This document shows positions 34,974 through 42,792 of a stretch of DNA of 64,000 nucleotides, piece by piece. The position numbers and the translations under genes were made by a program. Source of the DNA: Oscillospiraceae bacterium (GTDB taxonomy: Bacteria > Bacillota > Clostridia > Oscillospirales > Acutalibacteraceae); assembly GCA_910574935.1 (NCBI GenBank), contig CAJTCU010000002.1, positions 186,001-250,000 of the forward strand, in the 5' to 3' direction. Positions within the stretch are counted from its first letter, which is position 1. Each line of letters starts with the position of its first letter. The notes beneath the pieces are model-generated. The model had not been told where the DNA came from, did not search any database, and saw only the letters and a list, made by a program, of their open reading frames with translations.

Positions 34974-36189
34974 AAGTCAAGCCCTTTTTGGCTTGGACTT
35001 TGATGGGCAGTCCGAACAGGTTGATGAACCCGGCGCTGTCCGCCTGGTTGTACACCTGGTCCTCGTCAAAGGTGGCGATGTCCTCGTCGTACAGGGAATA
35101 GGGCGAAGTCACCCCGGCATCGATAATATTGCCCTTATACAGCTTTAGCTTTACGTCGCCGGTCACGGTTTCTTGGGTGGAGTCCACAAAGGCGGACAGA
35201 GCCTGGCGCAGGGGGGTGTACCACTGGCCGTTATACACCAGGTCCGCGAATTTTAGGGCCACCTGCTGCTTGTAGTGATAGGTTTCCTTATCCAGGCAGA
35301 GCTCTTCCAGCTTATTGTGGGCATGGTAGAGAATGGTACCGCCGGGGGTCTCATACACACCCCGGGACTTCATGCCCACCAGGCGGTTCTCAATAATGTC
35401 CGCCAAACCGATGCCGTTCTTGCCCCCCAACTCGTTGAGCTTGGCCACCATATCTGTGCCAGAAAGCGTCTCTCCGTTCAGGCTGGTAGCTACGCCCTTC
35501 TCAAAGTGCAGGGTGATGTAGGTGGGCTCGTCCGGGGCCTGCTGGGGAGAGACACCCAGCTCCAAAAAGCCCGGTTTCTCATACTGGGGCTCGTTGGCGG
35601 GGTCCTCCAGGTCCAAGCCCTCGTGGGACAGGTGCCACAGGTTCTTATCTTTGGAATAATTGGTCTCCCGGTTAATCTTTAGAGGCACCTGGTGGGCCTC
35701 GGCGTAGTCGATCTCTTCTTCCCGGCTCTTGATGTCCCAAATACGCCAGGGAGCAATAATGGTCATGTCCGGCGCGTAGGCCTTGATGGCCAGCTCAAAG
35801 CGTACCTGGTCGTTTCCCTTGCCGGTGCAGCCGTGGCAAATGGCGTCGGCGCCCTCTTTCTTGGCAATCTCCACAATGCCCTTGGCAATAATGGGCCGGG
35901 CAAAGGAGGTGCCCAGCAGGTACTTGTTTTCGTACACAGCCCCAGCCTTTACCGTGGGGTATACATACTCCTGTACAAACTCCTCTTTCAGGTCCAGCAC
36001 GTACAGCTTGCTGGCCCCGGTCTTTTTGGCCTTCTCCTCCAGGCCGTCCAGCTCGGTGCCCTGGCCCACGTCCCCGGAGACCGCGATAACCTCGCAGTTA
36101 TTGTAGTTTTCCTTCAGCCAGGGGATGATGATGGAGGTATCCAATCCGCCAGAGTAAGCCAGTACAACTTTTTTGATTTCTTTTGCCAT
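34963..36189 (-). CDS. argG: Argininosuccinate synthase
   Basis: 408 aa. ATP-dependent condensation of citrulline and aspartate. The N-terminal PP-loop is [18 protein letters not shown], and [17 protein letters not shown] is the second family signature. It is the first gene of the operon. A sigma-A-like promoter and an ARG-box-like sequence lie 55-110 bp upstream of the start. Confidence 0.97.
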   Translation of the reverse strand: MAKEIKKVVLAYSGGLDTSIIIPWLKENYNNCEVIAVSGDVGQGTELDGLEEKAKKTGASKLYVLDLKEEFVQEYVYPTVKAGAVYENKYLLGTSFARPIIAKGIVEIAKKEGADAICHGCTGKGNDQVRFELAIKAYAPDMTIIAPWRIWDIKSREEEIDYAEAHQVPLKINRETNYSKDKNLWHLSHEGLDLEDPANEPQYEKPGFLELGVSPQQAPDEPTYITLHFEKGVATSLNGETLSGTDMVAKLNELGGKNGIGLADIIENRLVGMKSRGVYETPGGTILYHAHNKLEELCLDKETYHYKQQVALKFADLVYNGQWYTPLRQALSAFVDSTQETVTGDVKLKLYKGNIIDAGVTSPYSLYDEDIATFDEDQVYNQADSAGFINLFGLPIKVQAKKGLTYDK

Positions 36190-36243
36190 GATTCAGCACA
36201 ACCCTTTCTTTATCAATAATTTCCGCTTCATTTTCTTGCTCTT

Positions 36244-36271
36244 ATTATAGCGCAAAGTTTGGAAAAAGCAA
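36244..36271 (-). promoter_or_regulatory. Promoter of the arginine operon
   Basis: Minus strand TTGCTT (36271-36266), 16-nt spacer, TATAAT (36249-36244). The start codon of argG is about 55 nt downstream of the -10. Confidence 0.75.
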
Positions 36272-36277
36272 GAGAGA

Positions 36278-36297
36278 AAATGCATATTTATTCATTT
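36278..36297 (-). promoter_or_regulatory. Candidate ARG box (ArgR/AhrC operator)
   Basis: Minus strand AATGAATAAATATGCATTTT matches the bacterial ARG-box pattern TGAAT-W4-ATTCA with one mismatch (ATGCA). It lies just upstream of the -35. No argR gene is in the window. Confidence 0.6.
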
Positions 36298-36308
36298 TAT
36301 TCAAATAG

Positions 36309-36890
36309 CTATGCATTTCCTCCCCCAGCCCCCAGAATTTCAGGAAACTTGTTGTTTAAGAAATGCCTATATGTGGGAATACCAGCCGACTGCTCATACT
36401 CCCGCTTGATGGTGGCGTCGATCCAACTTAGCATACCCTCCGGCATTTCCTTATAGCGGCGAACCAGCAGCAGGCCTTCCTTTTCCGCCCGCAGAATGGC
36501 CTCATAAGCGTCGGGCACAAACTCGCAGCCGGAAACCGGCACCGGCTGGCTGGTGACCACCGCGCCCGGGATATCCTCCTGCTCCGCCCCGCCGGGGACC
36601 TGGTCCGCCCGGTAAATATAGCCGGAAACGCCCCTATAAGTGTCCTCCAAGGCGTTTGGATAGTATTCGTCCAGACGGAGCAGCCCCTGGTGAAAGCCGT
36701 AGCTGGCCCATTTATACCAGGGGCCGCCATGGGAAAAACCAGTCTCTTTACAGTACTTTTCCACCGCGTTGCTTAGATAGGGCAGCACGTTCTCTCGCTT
36801 TTTAGAGAGATACACGCTCGGCCGCTTATGGTTGGATATACGCGGTTCCAGTATATTTATACCTTCTACTGGGCTGGCATGGTAGAACAT
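36309..36890 (-). CDS. Hypothetical protein, possibly ADP-ribosyltransferase-like
   Basis: 193 aa, soluble. The N-terminus MFYHASPVEGINILEPR recalls the first strand of ADP-ribosyltransferase-fold proteins (YH-S...GI..L.P), but no full catalytic triad can be confirmed by eye. The next block, PSVYLSKKRENVLPYLSNAVE, is well formed. The start codon overlaps the hflX stop (TAATG), so the two are co-translated. The function is unknown and the fold assignment is a guess. Confidence 0.6.
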   Translation of the reverse strand: MFYHASPVEGINILEPRISNHKRPSVYLSKKRENVLPYLSNAVEKYCKETGFSHGGPWYKWASYGFHQGLLRLDEYYPNALEDTYRGVSGYIYRADQVPGGAEQEDIPGAVVTSQPVPVSGCEFVPDAYEAILRAEKEGLLLVRRYKEMPEGMLSWIDATIKREYEQSAGIPTYRHFLNNKFPEILGAGGGNA

Positions 36891-38167
36891 TAGGCCTCCT
36901 CCCCTTCCGCTATGGGATTCTGGTCAAATTCCCGCACCAGCCCGTAAAGCCGCCGGTCCACCCGGGCTTTCAGCAAAAGCCCCTGGGCCACATACTCTTC
37001 GCTTAGCACCGCGCCCTCTTCCCGCAGCTTTGCCGCCAGGCCGCTTTTGGCAAAGGGCAGCAGCAGCTCTACCTCAAAGCTCTTTTCCGGCAGATTATCC
37101 TCCACGGCTTGCAGCAGCTGGTCTACACCGTCGCCGTGCAGAGCGCTAATACGCACTGCCCCTGGCAGCCGGGGCGCGCTCTCCTTATCCTCCACCGCGT
37201 CCCATTTGTTCAGCACGGGAATCACCGGCCGCCCCGCCCCGCCCAGGCTATTTAGCAGCTCTTCGGTCACTTGCAGGTGCTCTCGGGCCTCTGGGCTGGA
37301 AGCGTCGCAAATATTCAGCAGAATATCCGCCGTGGCGGCCTGCTCCAGGGTGGATTTAAAGGCCTCCACTAAGTGGTGGGGGAGCCGCCGCACCAGGCCT
37401 ACCGTGTCGATGAGCATCACCGGCTTGCCCCCCGGCAGCTTTAAAGAGCGGGCCGTGGGGTCCAAGGTAGCAAAAAGCTTGTCCTCGGCCAGCACCCCTG
37501 CCTGGGTCAGGCGGTTCATCAGGGTGCTCTTCCCCGCGTTGGTATAGCCCACCAGGGCTACCGTGACCACGCCGTTTTTCTGCCGCCGCTTTTCTATAAC
37601 CCTCCGGGCCGCTTCCGACTCCGCCAGCTGTTCCTTTAGGCTGGCAATGCGCCGCCGGATATGCCGCCGGTCGGTTTCCAGCTTGGTTTCGCCAGGGCCT
37701 CTGGTGCCGATGCCGCCCCCCAGCCGGGACAGCGCCGTGCCCCGCCCGGTAAGCCTGGGCAGCATGTAGCGCAGCTGAGCCAATTCCACTTGCAGCTTGC
37801 CCTCCCGGCTTCGGGCCCGCTGGGCGAAGATGTCCAAAATCAACATCGTGCGGTCAATAACCCGCACACCGAACAACTCCTCCAGATTCCGAATCTGAGT
37901 GGGCGTCAATTCCCGGTCGAAAATGGCCAGATCCAGTTCCTCCCGCCGGATTAGCTGCGCGGCCTCCTCCGCCATGCCGGATCCCAGGCAGGTAGCGGTT
38001 TCCGGCGCGGGGCGCTTTTGGGTCAGGGTAAAGGCCGGATCGGCCCCGGCGCTCTCCGTCAGCTCGCCCAGCTCCTCCAAAGAGGTCTGTGCGTCGTATT
38101 CGCCCGTGTCCAAGGAGATCAGCAGCGCCCGCTCTGTCCCCTGCTCGTTCTCGATCAATTCTTTCAT
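36890..38167 (-). CDS. hflX: GTPase HflX
   Basis: 425 aa. The N-terminal HflX domain includes LTPTQIRNLEELFGVRVIDR and a Gly-rich RLGGGIGTRGPGETKLE, followed by a coiled coil and the GTPase domain: GYTNAGKSTLMNRL (G1), DTVGLVRRLPHHLVEAF (G3) and NKWD (G4). It is a ribosome-associated GTPase that splits stalled or hibernating ribosomes. It reads in the same direction as its downstream 1-bp-overlapping neighbour. Confidence 0.95.
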   Translation of the reverse strand: MKELIENEQGTERALLISLDTGEYDAQTSLEELGELTESAGADPAFTLTQKRPAPETATCLGSGMAEEAAQLIRREELDLAIFDRELTPTQIRNLEELFGVRVIDRTMLILDIFAQRARSREGKLQVELAQLRYMLPRLTGRGTALSRLGGGIGTRGPGETKLETDRRHIRRRIASLKEQLAESEAARRVIEKRRQKNGVVTVALVGYTNAGKSTLMNRLTQAGVLAEDKLFATLDPTARSLKLPGGKPVMLIDTVGLVRRLPHHLVEAFKSTLEQAATADILLNICDASSPEAREHLQVTEELLNSLGGAGRPVIPVLNKWDAVEDKESAPRLPGAVRISALHGDGVDQLLQAVEDNLPEKSFEVELLLPFAKSGLAAKLREEGAVLSEEYVAQGLLLKARVDRRLYGLVREFDQNPIAEGEEA

Positions 38168-38249
38168 GTCATTCCTCCCTGTTCTGGTCCAGCGGCTTAC
38201 GCGGATGTCTTTTTGGAAAACAAAGCGCCATCTTAAAAAAAGGCCGCCG

Positions 38250-38666
38250 CTACCGGCCCCGGTGCTTTTGCTTCCGCTTTTCCCGTTTCAGCTGATAGAT
38301 CCGCTCCTGTTCCGCCTGGCGCTGTTCCCGGCTTTCCGTCCGGGCACAGGCTTTTCGCCGCTCCCGCTGAAGCTGCAGCGCCTGCTGGGACCGGGTGCCG
38401 GCGCCGGCCTCTTGGGTTTGCTTTCGTGCCAAGCGCTGGGCTCTTTTGGGGTTGGCGGCCTCCCGGGGAGGCTTTGTCTCCACACCCGGACTAAAGCGCA
38501 GCCTGGACCAATTTTGCAGCAAAAATTCCCACACCATGGGGTCTGTGGGCTCTGGCCCAAAGGTCACTTTGCTAACATAAAGCCTGCCCCGCTCTGTGCG
38601 CTGAAAAACGCCCACCCAAAAGGGCGCTTCAAAGAACACCGCCAATTTTGCCGTCACTTCGTTCAT
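38250..38666 (-). CDS. yjdF: YjdF family protein (DUF2992)
   Basis: 138 aa. The N-terminal part, AKLAVFFEAPFWVGVFQRT and LYVSKVTFGPEPTDPMVWEF, is the YjdF signature, followed by a long basic, Arg/Gln/Glu-rich helical tail as in the family. Function unknown. In Bacillus subtilis the homologue is controlled by a riboswitch binding azaaromatic compounds, and a structured leader is present here too. The ATG follows TAGGAGG. Confidence 0.88.
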   Translation of the reverse strand: MNEVTAKLAVFFEAPFWVGVFQRTERGRLYVSKVTFGPEPTDPMVWEFLLQNWSRLRFSPGVETKPPREAANPKRAQRLARKQTQEAGAGTRSQQALQLQRERRKACARTESREQRQAEQERIYQLKREKRKQKHRGR

Positions 38667-38689
38667 GGAAAACCCTCCTAAAAAGTTAT

Positions 38690-38804
38690 AAACAAAGAAC
38701 GGACGACCCGGAGGGGAGGGTTACTTACCCCGCCAAAAGGCTGGCGGGACGGCCGGGCTACCTACCGGCTCTGGCGCAAATGCGCGTTGCGTTTTTATCT
38801 TTGT
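38690..38804 (-). promoter_or_regulatory. Probable yjdF riboswitch
   Basis: The leader of yjdF is about 138 nt and highly structured. ACAAAGA (38804-38798) pairs with TCTTTGT (38698-38692) as a closing stem. Inside are GCGC-ATTT-GCGC, GCCGG-N7-CCGGC, CCCGCCA...TTGGCGGG and GGGT-AAGTA-ACCC. I assign it to the yjdF class mainly from the gene it precedes; I cannot align it to the consensus here. Confidence 0.65.
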
Positions 38805-38810
38805 CCTTAT

Positions 38811-38839
38811 AGTATAGCGCACGGAATTCTTTTTTTCAA
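38811..38839 (-). promoter_or_regulatory. Promoter of the yjdF leader
   Basis: Minus strand TTGAAA (38839-38834), 17-nt spacer, TATACT (38816-38811). It places the transcript start at about 38804, exactly at the closing stem. Confidence 0.8.
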
Positions 38840-38871
38840 GGAGCGGCAGCCGCGCGTTTGGACCTTTCCAC

Positions 38872-38930
38872 TAGACTTTGTTTGAAAATAGAGAAAAAGA
38901 CGGCGTTTTCGATTTTTCAAACAAGGCCTA
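38872..38930 (+). repeat. MITE family B, internally deleted copy (59 bp)
   Basis: TA-flanked. It consists only of the left end (TTTGTTTGAAAATAGAG) fused to the right end (AAAGACGGCGTTTTCG, then TTTTTCAAACAAGGCC). It is an internally deleted derivative that keeps both termini. Confidence 0.85.
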
Positions 38931-38996
38931 AAACCCAACCCGCTTGCTTTTTCTTTTACGCCGTGTTACCATATCTCAAAAAAAGGAGCTGACTTT

Positions 38997-39584
38997 ATGC
39001 CAAACCAGCATAGACCCTATCTTGTAGGCATATCCGGCGGCACTGCCAGCGGAAAATCCACCTTTGCGGACTGGCTGTTTCAGCAGCTGGCCGGCCTGCG
39101 GATCAAGCTGTTCCACATGGACCACTACTTTAAGCCCGACACCACCCGCCCCAAAGCCGCCGCCCATGTGGGCGGCAAGGTCTACTTTGACGACAATTGC
39201 CCCGAGACCATTGACCACGGCCAACTGCAAAAAGATGTGAAAGCGGCTGTCTCCTCTCAAGAATATGACGTGATTCTGGTGGAAGGGCTTTTTGCCTTAT
39301 GGTATGACTGGCTCTATGAGCAGCTGGACCTAAGGCTTTTCATAGACTGTCAGGCCGACGAGCGCATTGTCCGCCGGCTCCGCCGGAACATGGCTCAGCG
39401 GGGCCTGAGCTTTGACGAGATTGCAGAGGTTTACCTGGACATGGTCCGCTACCGGCATGAACAGTATATTGAACCCACCAAGTGGCGCGCAGACCTGATT
39501 CTCAACGGCTCCACCCCCTCGGAACTCACAGGCCGGATGTTGGCTGGGTATATCCGTGCCCAGGCAGAGCAGCATGCTAAGTAG
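38997..39584 (+). CDS. udk: Uridine kinase-like P-loop kinase
   Basis: 195 aa. P-loop GISGGTASGKSTFADWL (about residues 12-28), HMDHYFKP with the substrate-binding Asp/Tyr, VILVEGLFALWYDWL and a lid region VRRLRRNMAQRG. It fits the uridine kinase/phosphoribulokinase superfamily, and nucleoside phosphorylation is the likeliest activity. The start follows AAAAAGGAGC. The symbol is provisional. Confidence 0.8.
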   Translation: MPNQHRPYLVGISGGTASGKSTFADWLFQQLAGLRIKLFHMDHYFKPDTTRPKAAAHVGGKVYFDDNCPETIDHGQLQKDVKAAVSSQEYDVILVEGLFALWYDWLYEQLDLRLFIDCQADERIVRRLRRNMAQRGLSFDEIAEVYLDMVRYRHEQYIEPTKWRADLILNGSTPSELTGRMLAGYIRAQAEQHAK

Positions 39585-39733
39585 CCAGGAGTTTTGCCGC
39601 CTTTGAAATTCCTTGATTATAATACAGAATCATGGAAAGGTCAAGAGAAACCGTAAAACGGGGCGCACCACATATAATTATTTAAAGATACTAAGATGCA
39701 GGAAAATTAGGATGTTGGAATTTATTGCAGGCT

Positions 39734-39919
39734 TAGGGCTTGTTTGAAAATAGAGGAAATGACGAATTTTGGGCCAGAAGGGGACAATTTCAAGGAGAAG
39801 AACCGCTGTAGTTAGCTGCGCTAACTACGTCACTCTGGCGATTGACGAGGATTTTCGACGTAGAAAGTAGCCTCTTATGGCAAAAAAGACGACGTTTTCG
39901 ATTTTTCAAACAAGCCCTA
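39734..39919 (+). repeat. MITE family B, copy 5
   Basis: 186 bp, TA at both ends, termini GGGCTTGTTTGAAAATAGAG and TCGATTTTTCAAACAAGCCC. It carries an extra perfect palindrome, GTAGTTAGC-TGC-GCTAACTAC (39808-39828), absent from other copies. It abuts a serine recombinase remnant. Confidence 0.9.
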
Positions 39920-40077
39920 GCCGTGATGACGAAAGAACCGGGGAGTCCGTGTCCATAGAGCACCCAAAAATCATGCTTGGCCGGTATGTACAGGAGCAGG
40001 GCTGGAGCCGCTACGCCGCCTATTGCGATGAGGGAGTCTCAGGTACGACTTTCGAGCGCCCCATGTTTAAGTCAGAT
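39919..40077 (+). pseudogene. Fragment of a large serine recombinase
   Basis: The frame starting inside the repeat reads SRDDERTGESVSIEHPKIML, then YAAYCDEGVSGTTFERPMF. This matches roughly residues 10-60 of resolvase/invertase N-terminal domains (SRDD...ESNSIENQ..., DDGYSGTNFDRP). The start, the catalytic-Ser-bearing N-terminus and everything after the FERP block are missing. It is a relic of an integrated element; the family B repeat replaces its 5' end. Confidence 0.8.
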
Positions 40078-40099
40078 AATTACCACCGCTCCTATCCCC

Positions 40100-40128
40100 T
40101 TGCCAAAGTGCTTTCTTTCGGGTATAAT
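40100..40128 (+). promoter_or_regulatory. Promoter of the SprT-like gene
   Basis: TTGCCA (40100-40105), 17-bp spacer, TATAAT (40123-40128), 24 bp before the start codon. Confidence 0.82.
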
Positions 40129-40151
40129 GTCTCCAAAGGAGGCATATTCCC

Positions 40152-40640
40152 ATGAATCAGGCCACACTAGACCAGCTGATGGCCCAGCTGCACCAGGAGC
40201 TAAAGGACCTAGATATCCCGGTTTCCAACAAAATAGATCCCGCCCCCCGGATAAATACTCGGGCCAAGCGCCGGCTGGGCTGCTGCATTTATAATGAAAA
40301 GGGATTTTTGATCGAGGTCTCCGCCCGGGTGCTGGAGGATCCCGCTCTGCTGCGCCAGACCCTAATTCACGAACTGCTGCACACCTGCCCTGGCTGCCGG
40401 AACCACGGCCTCCGCTGGAAAACTTACGCCCAAAAGGCCGGTGAGGCCCTGGGGTGCTCCATTACCCGCACTGTACCCATAGAGGAAGAGGCCCAGCCCC
40501 TGCGCCACGAAGAAGTAAAGTATGTTCTGGTATGCAAAAGCTGCGGGACTCGTGTGGAACGGATCCGCATGTCAAAGGCTGTGCGGCGCCCCTGGCTCTA
40601 CCGGTGCAGATGCGGCGGCCGGCTGGAACGTATCCGTTGA
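40152..40640 (+). CDS. SprT-like zinc metalloprotease domain protein
   Basis: 162 aa. The HELLHTCPGCRNHG motif (about residues 74-87) is the HExxH zinc site of SprT/WLM-type proteins. A C-terminal zinc ribbon (CKSCGTRVE... CRCGGRLE) follows, as in SprT. The ATG lies behind AAAGGAGG. Possibly a protease for DNA- or protein-bound substrates; biochemical function is unproven in bacteria. The stop lies inside the next promoter's -35. Confidence 0.88.
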   Translation: MNQATLDQLMAQLHQELKDLDIPVSNKIDPAPRINTRAKRRLGCCIYNEKGFLIEVSARVLEDPALLRQTLIHELLHTCPGCRNHGLRWKTYAQKAGEALGCSITRTVPIEEEAQPLRHEEVKYVLVCKSCGTRVERIRMSKAVRRPWLYRCRCGGRLERIR

Positions 40641-40665
40641 CATTCTTAGAAAAATCGGGTAAAAT
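40637..40665 (+). promoter_or_regulatory. Strong promoter at the end of the SprT-like gene
   Basis: TTGACA (40637-40642), 17-bp spacer, TAAAAT (40660-40665). The -35 overlaps the SprT-like stop codon. Confidence 0.78.
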
Positions 40666-40671
40666 AATGCT

Positions 40672-40931
40672 GGATCGTACCCATATAGGGAGTTATTCCT
40701 GTGATGCCGACTAGCTTACGCCAGCACAGGCCTTAAGGCTTTCCGTTTCACCATATCGTTTTGGTCAAGTTGGCAGACGCTCAACCCAACTTCTACGTCC
40801 GCCGATAACATCATGCCAAAGCGAATCCGTTACTTGGCCGTGTCAAGCAACCGGCTATCTTCCCTGCATATAGACTACACAGCAGATCCGCTTTTAGGGT
40901 TATTTTTATTTTTTCCACGAAAGGGGCTTCT
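40672..40931 (+). other. 260-nt untranslated leader before a lipoprotein gene
   Basis: Between the promoter at 40637 and the lipoprotein start. A long-range pair, CCTGTG (about 40697) with CACAGG (about 40724), encloses a 21-nt loop; GCCTT-AAGGC follows at once. The last part is U-rich before AAAGGGG. I recognise no known riboswitch. It may be a structured 5' UTR or a small RNA. Confidence 0.4.
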
Positions 40932-41318
40932 ATGAAAAAACTGATTCCCGCCTTGCTGCTGGTCCTTGCGCTGGCCGGCTGTTCTCGGCCCAACTCTCTA
41001 CAGTTGGACCTATATCAGGGCTATGGAGCCCAGAAAAAGCTGCTGCACCTAAACGCCAGCACCCAGCTAAAGCGTCAGCGTATTGACGCCTTGGCCGGTA
41101 TTACCCAGGATGCGAAGCCCCTGGGTAAAGACCTTTCGTTATTCGCCTACTATCCCGACTACTTGCTGGAGATCAACCGGGAGGGCGTAGTCCAACAGGC
41201 CGTGGTGGACCTTAACGGCGACTTTGTAGACTTCCATTTTCTCGGCGAAGAGCAGCTATACCGTTCTGCCATGACTGCGGCGGACTTTAAAAAGCTGCTG
41301 CACCAGCGCACTAACTAA
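40932..41318 (+). CDS. Lipoprotein, unknown function
   Basis: 128 aa. Signal peptide MKKLIPALLLVLALAGC with an LAGC lipobox (Cys17). The mature domain (about 110 aa) has no motif I recognise. It has a distinct strand-rich pattern, FAYYPDYLLEINREGVVQQAV and VDLNGDFVDFHFLGEEQLYR, suggesting a small beta domain. It is transcribed alone, between a promoter with a long leader and a strong terminator. Confidence 0.8.
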   Translation: MKKLIPALLLVLALAGCSRPNSLQLDLYQGYGAQKKLLHLNASTQLKRQRIDALAGITQDAKPLGKDLSLFAYYPDYLLEINREGVVQQAVVDLNGDFVDFHFLGEEQLYRSAMTAADFKKLLHQRTN

Positions 41319-41325
41319 TTTGTAC

Positions 41326-41367
41326 AAAAACCCCCGGCAAGCTCGCTCTAGGCTGTCGGGGGTTTTT
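41326..41367. terminator. Bidirectional terminator
   Basis: AAAACCCCCGGCA and TGTCGGGGGTTTTT arms around a 15-nt loop. It serves both the lipoprotein (plus) and the flavodoxin gene (minus). Confidence 0.9.
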
Positions 41368-41388
41368 AAGGCCGCCTCTACCGGGCGG

Positions 41389-41910
41389 CTATTTTTCTGC
41401 CCGCAGAAAATCGATTAGCGGCGTGGCATACTCTTGGGAAAAAATATCGTGGGAATGAGTAAAGGCGTGCTGGAACGCGGCCTCTTCCGGGGCCGTTGGC
41501 CTTTTCCGGGTGACAAAGGCCCCGGTTATCTTCATCATTATGCGGTCGGAAAAAGGCATTTTTTCATAGCAGAGCCCGCTCTGCATATAGAAATGAGGCA
41601 GGTCCCGGCGCTCCTCTGGGGTAAGGTTCTGCTGCCACAGAGCGTCCACCGTCTCCTGGGCCTGGTTGGGGGTGGCCCCGGTGACGAACAGCACCAGCTT
41701 TTTGCCGGAAAAACGGGTCCGGGCCTTTTTCCAGCCATCAATACGCCCCGCATGGGCCCGGGTGCCAAACACCACTGTATCGCATCCGGCCAGCCGCTCT
41801 TCCGCATCGTCATAGGGAACCGCTTCGCAGCCTAGTTTTTGGGCGATAAGCTCCCCATAGCGTTGGGTAAAGCCTGTCTTACTTTTATATACCACAATTA
41901 TCTTACTCAT
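41389..41910 (-). CDS. Flavodoxin domain protein
   Basis: 173 aa from the ATG at 41910, which overlaps the tetR stop (41905-41903). The N-terminal FMN phosphate loop is VVYKSKTGFTQRYGEL, followed by DTVVFGTRAHAGRIDGWKK and LVLFVTGATPN. It resembles protoporphyrinogen oxidase-like (HemG-type) single-domain flavodoxins. It is co-expressed with the TetR regulator, which probably controls it. Confidence 0.85.
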   Translation of the reverse strand: MSKIIVVYKSKTGFTQRYGELIAQKLGCEAVPYDDAEERLAGCDTVVFGTRAHAGRIDGWKKARTRFSGKKLVLFVTGATPNQAQETVDALWQQNLTPEERRDLPHFYMQSGLCYEKMPFSDRIMMKITGAFVTRKRPTAPEEAAFQHAFTHSHDIFSQEYATPLIDFLRAEK

Positions 41911-42478
41911 CGCTTTCAGCCTCCTTTTGGTTGAGCGCCTGGGCCAAAAAGGCCTGGTAGCCCTGCTCTTGCCAGGCAAAAATTTCCTGGGGCGAAATAT
42001 CCGTTATTGCGCACACGGCCCCCAAGCCCACGGTGTACAAGAGCATGTTCAAGTGCAGGCGGCGGGCGCCCTCCAAAGAGAGCCCCAGTTCCTGGGCCAG
42101 CTGTTCCGCCAGGCAGGGGTCCGCCTGGGTTTGCCGCAGGTCCTCCAGGGACTGTACTCCCACCCTCCGGTGCAGGACGAAAATACGGAACAGATTTGGC
42201 TCCTCCCGAGCCAGCTGAATGTAGGCCCGGCCTGTGCTGCTAAAGGGGTTGCCAGGGTCCGCCCGGGCGGCGGCGTACTGCCGTACAAAGGCTTCGGTCA
42301 TGACCTCCACCTCCCGGCGCAGCGCCTCCATGTTCTGGCAATAGCTGTAAATAGGCTGCACCGAGCACCCTAGTTTTTCAGCAATGCTCTTCACCAGCAC
42401 CCGCTCCATGCCTCCTTGGCGGGCCAACTGAAAGGCGGCCTGTAGCACCTGGTCTTTTGTAATACGCTGCTTTGGCAT
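41903..42478 (-). CDS. TetR/AcrR-family regulator
   Basis: 191 aa from the ATG at 42478 behind AAGGAG; the frame upstream to 42565 runs into a repeat. The N-terminal helix-turn-helix is DQVLQAAFQLARQGG, then VKSIAEKLGCSVQPIYSYCQ. The C-terminal ligand domain is less conserved. It forms an operon with the flavodoxin gene. A perfect palindrome at its promoter suggests autoregulation. Confidence 0.88.
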   Translation of the reverse strand: MPKQRITKDQVLQAAFQLARQGGMERVLVKSIAEKLGCSVQPIYSYCQNMEALRREVEVMTEAFVRQYAAARADPGNPFSSTGRAYIQLAREEPNLFRIFVLHRRVGVQSLEDLRQTQADPCLAEQLAQELGLSLEGARRLHLNMLLYTVGLGAVCAITDISPQEIFAWQEQGYQAFLAQALNQKEAESDE

Positions 42479-42504
42479 AACTCGCTCCTTATCTTGGATT
42501 ACTC

Positions 42505-42672
42505 CTAGGACTTGTTTGAACATAAAGGAAATGGCGAATGATTTCCCAGAAGGGGTCCATTGCAAGGAAAAAGCCGCAAGTCAATCTTCTCCGATTGGCG
42601 AGGAGGTTTGACGCGAAAAGGGGCCTCTTCTGGGCAAAAAGACGGCGTTTTCCTTGTTTCCAACAAGCCCTA
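42505..42672 (+). repeat. MITE family B, copy 6, inside the tetR leader
   Basis: 168 bp, TA at both ends, termini GGACTTGTTTGAACATAAAGG and CCTTGTTTCCAACAAGCCC. The interior is well preserved (CCAGAAGGGGTCCATTGCAAGG, split CCAGAAGGGG / TCCATTGCAAGG). It sits between the tetR promoter and its start codon, 27 bp from the ATG. Confidence 0.9.
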
Positions 42673-42792
42673 AACAAAAAAGCAGGAAAAGGCCGTGGTA
42701 CCGGGTCAGAACCAGGCGGCAGACAAGCCAAGACGCAAAGCTCCTTAGGGGCGTAAGTCCCAATCCAGTATTTCCCACCTTAAGTCCAAAGA

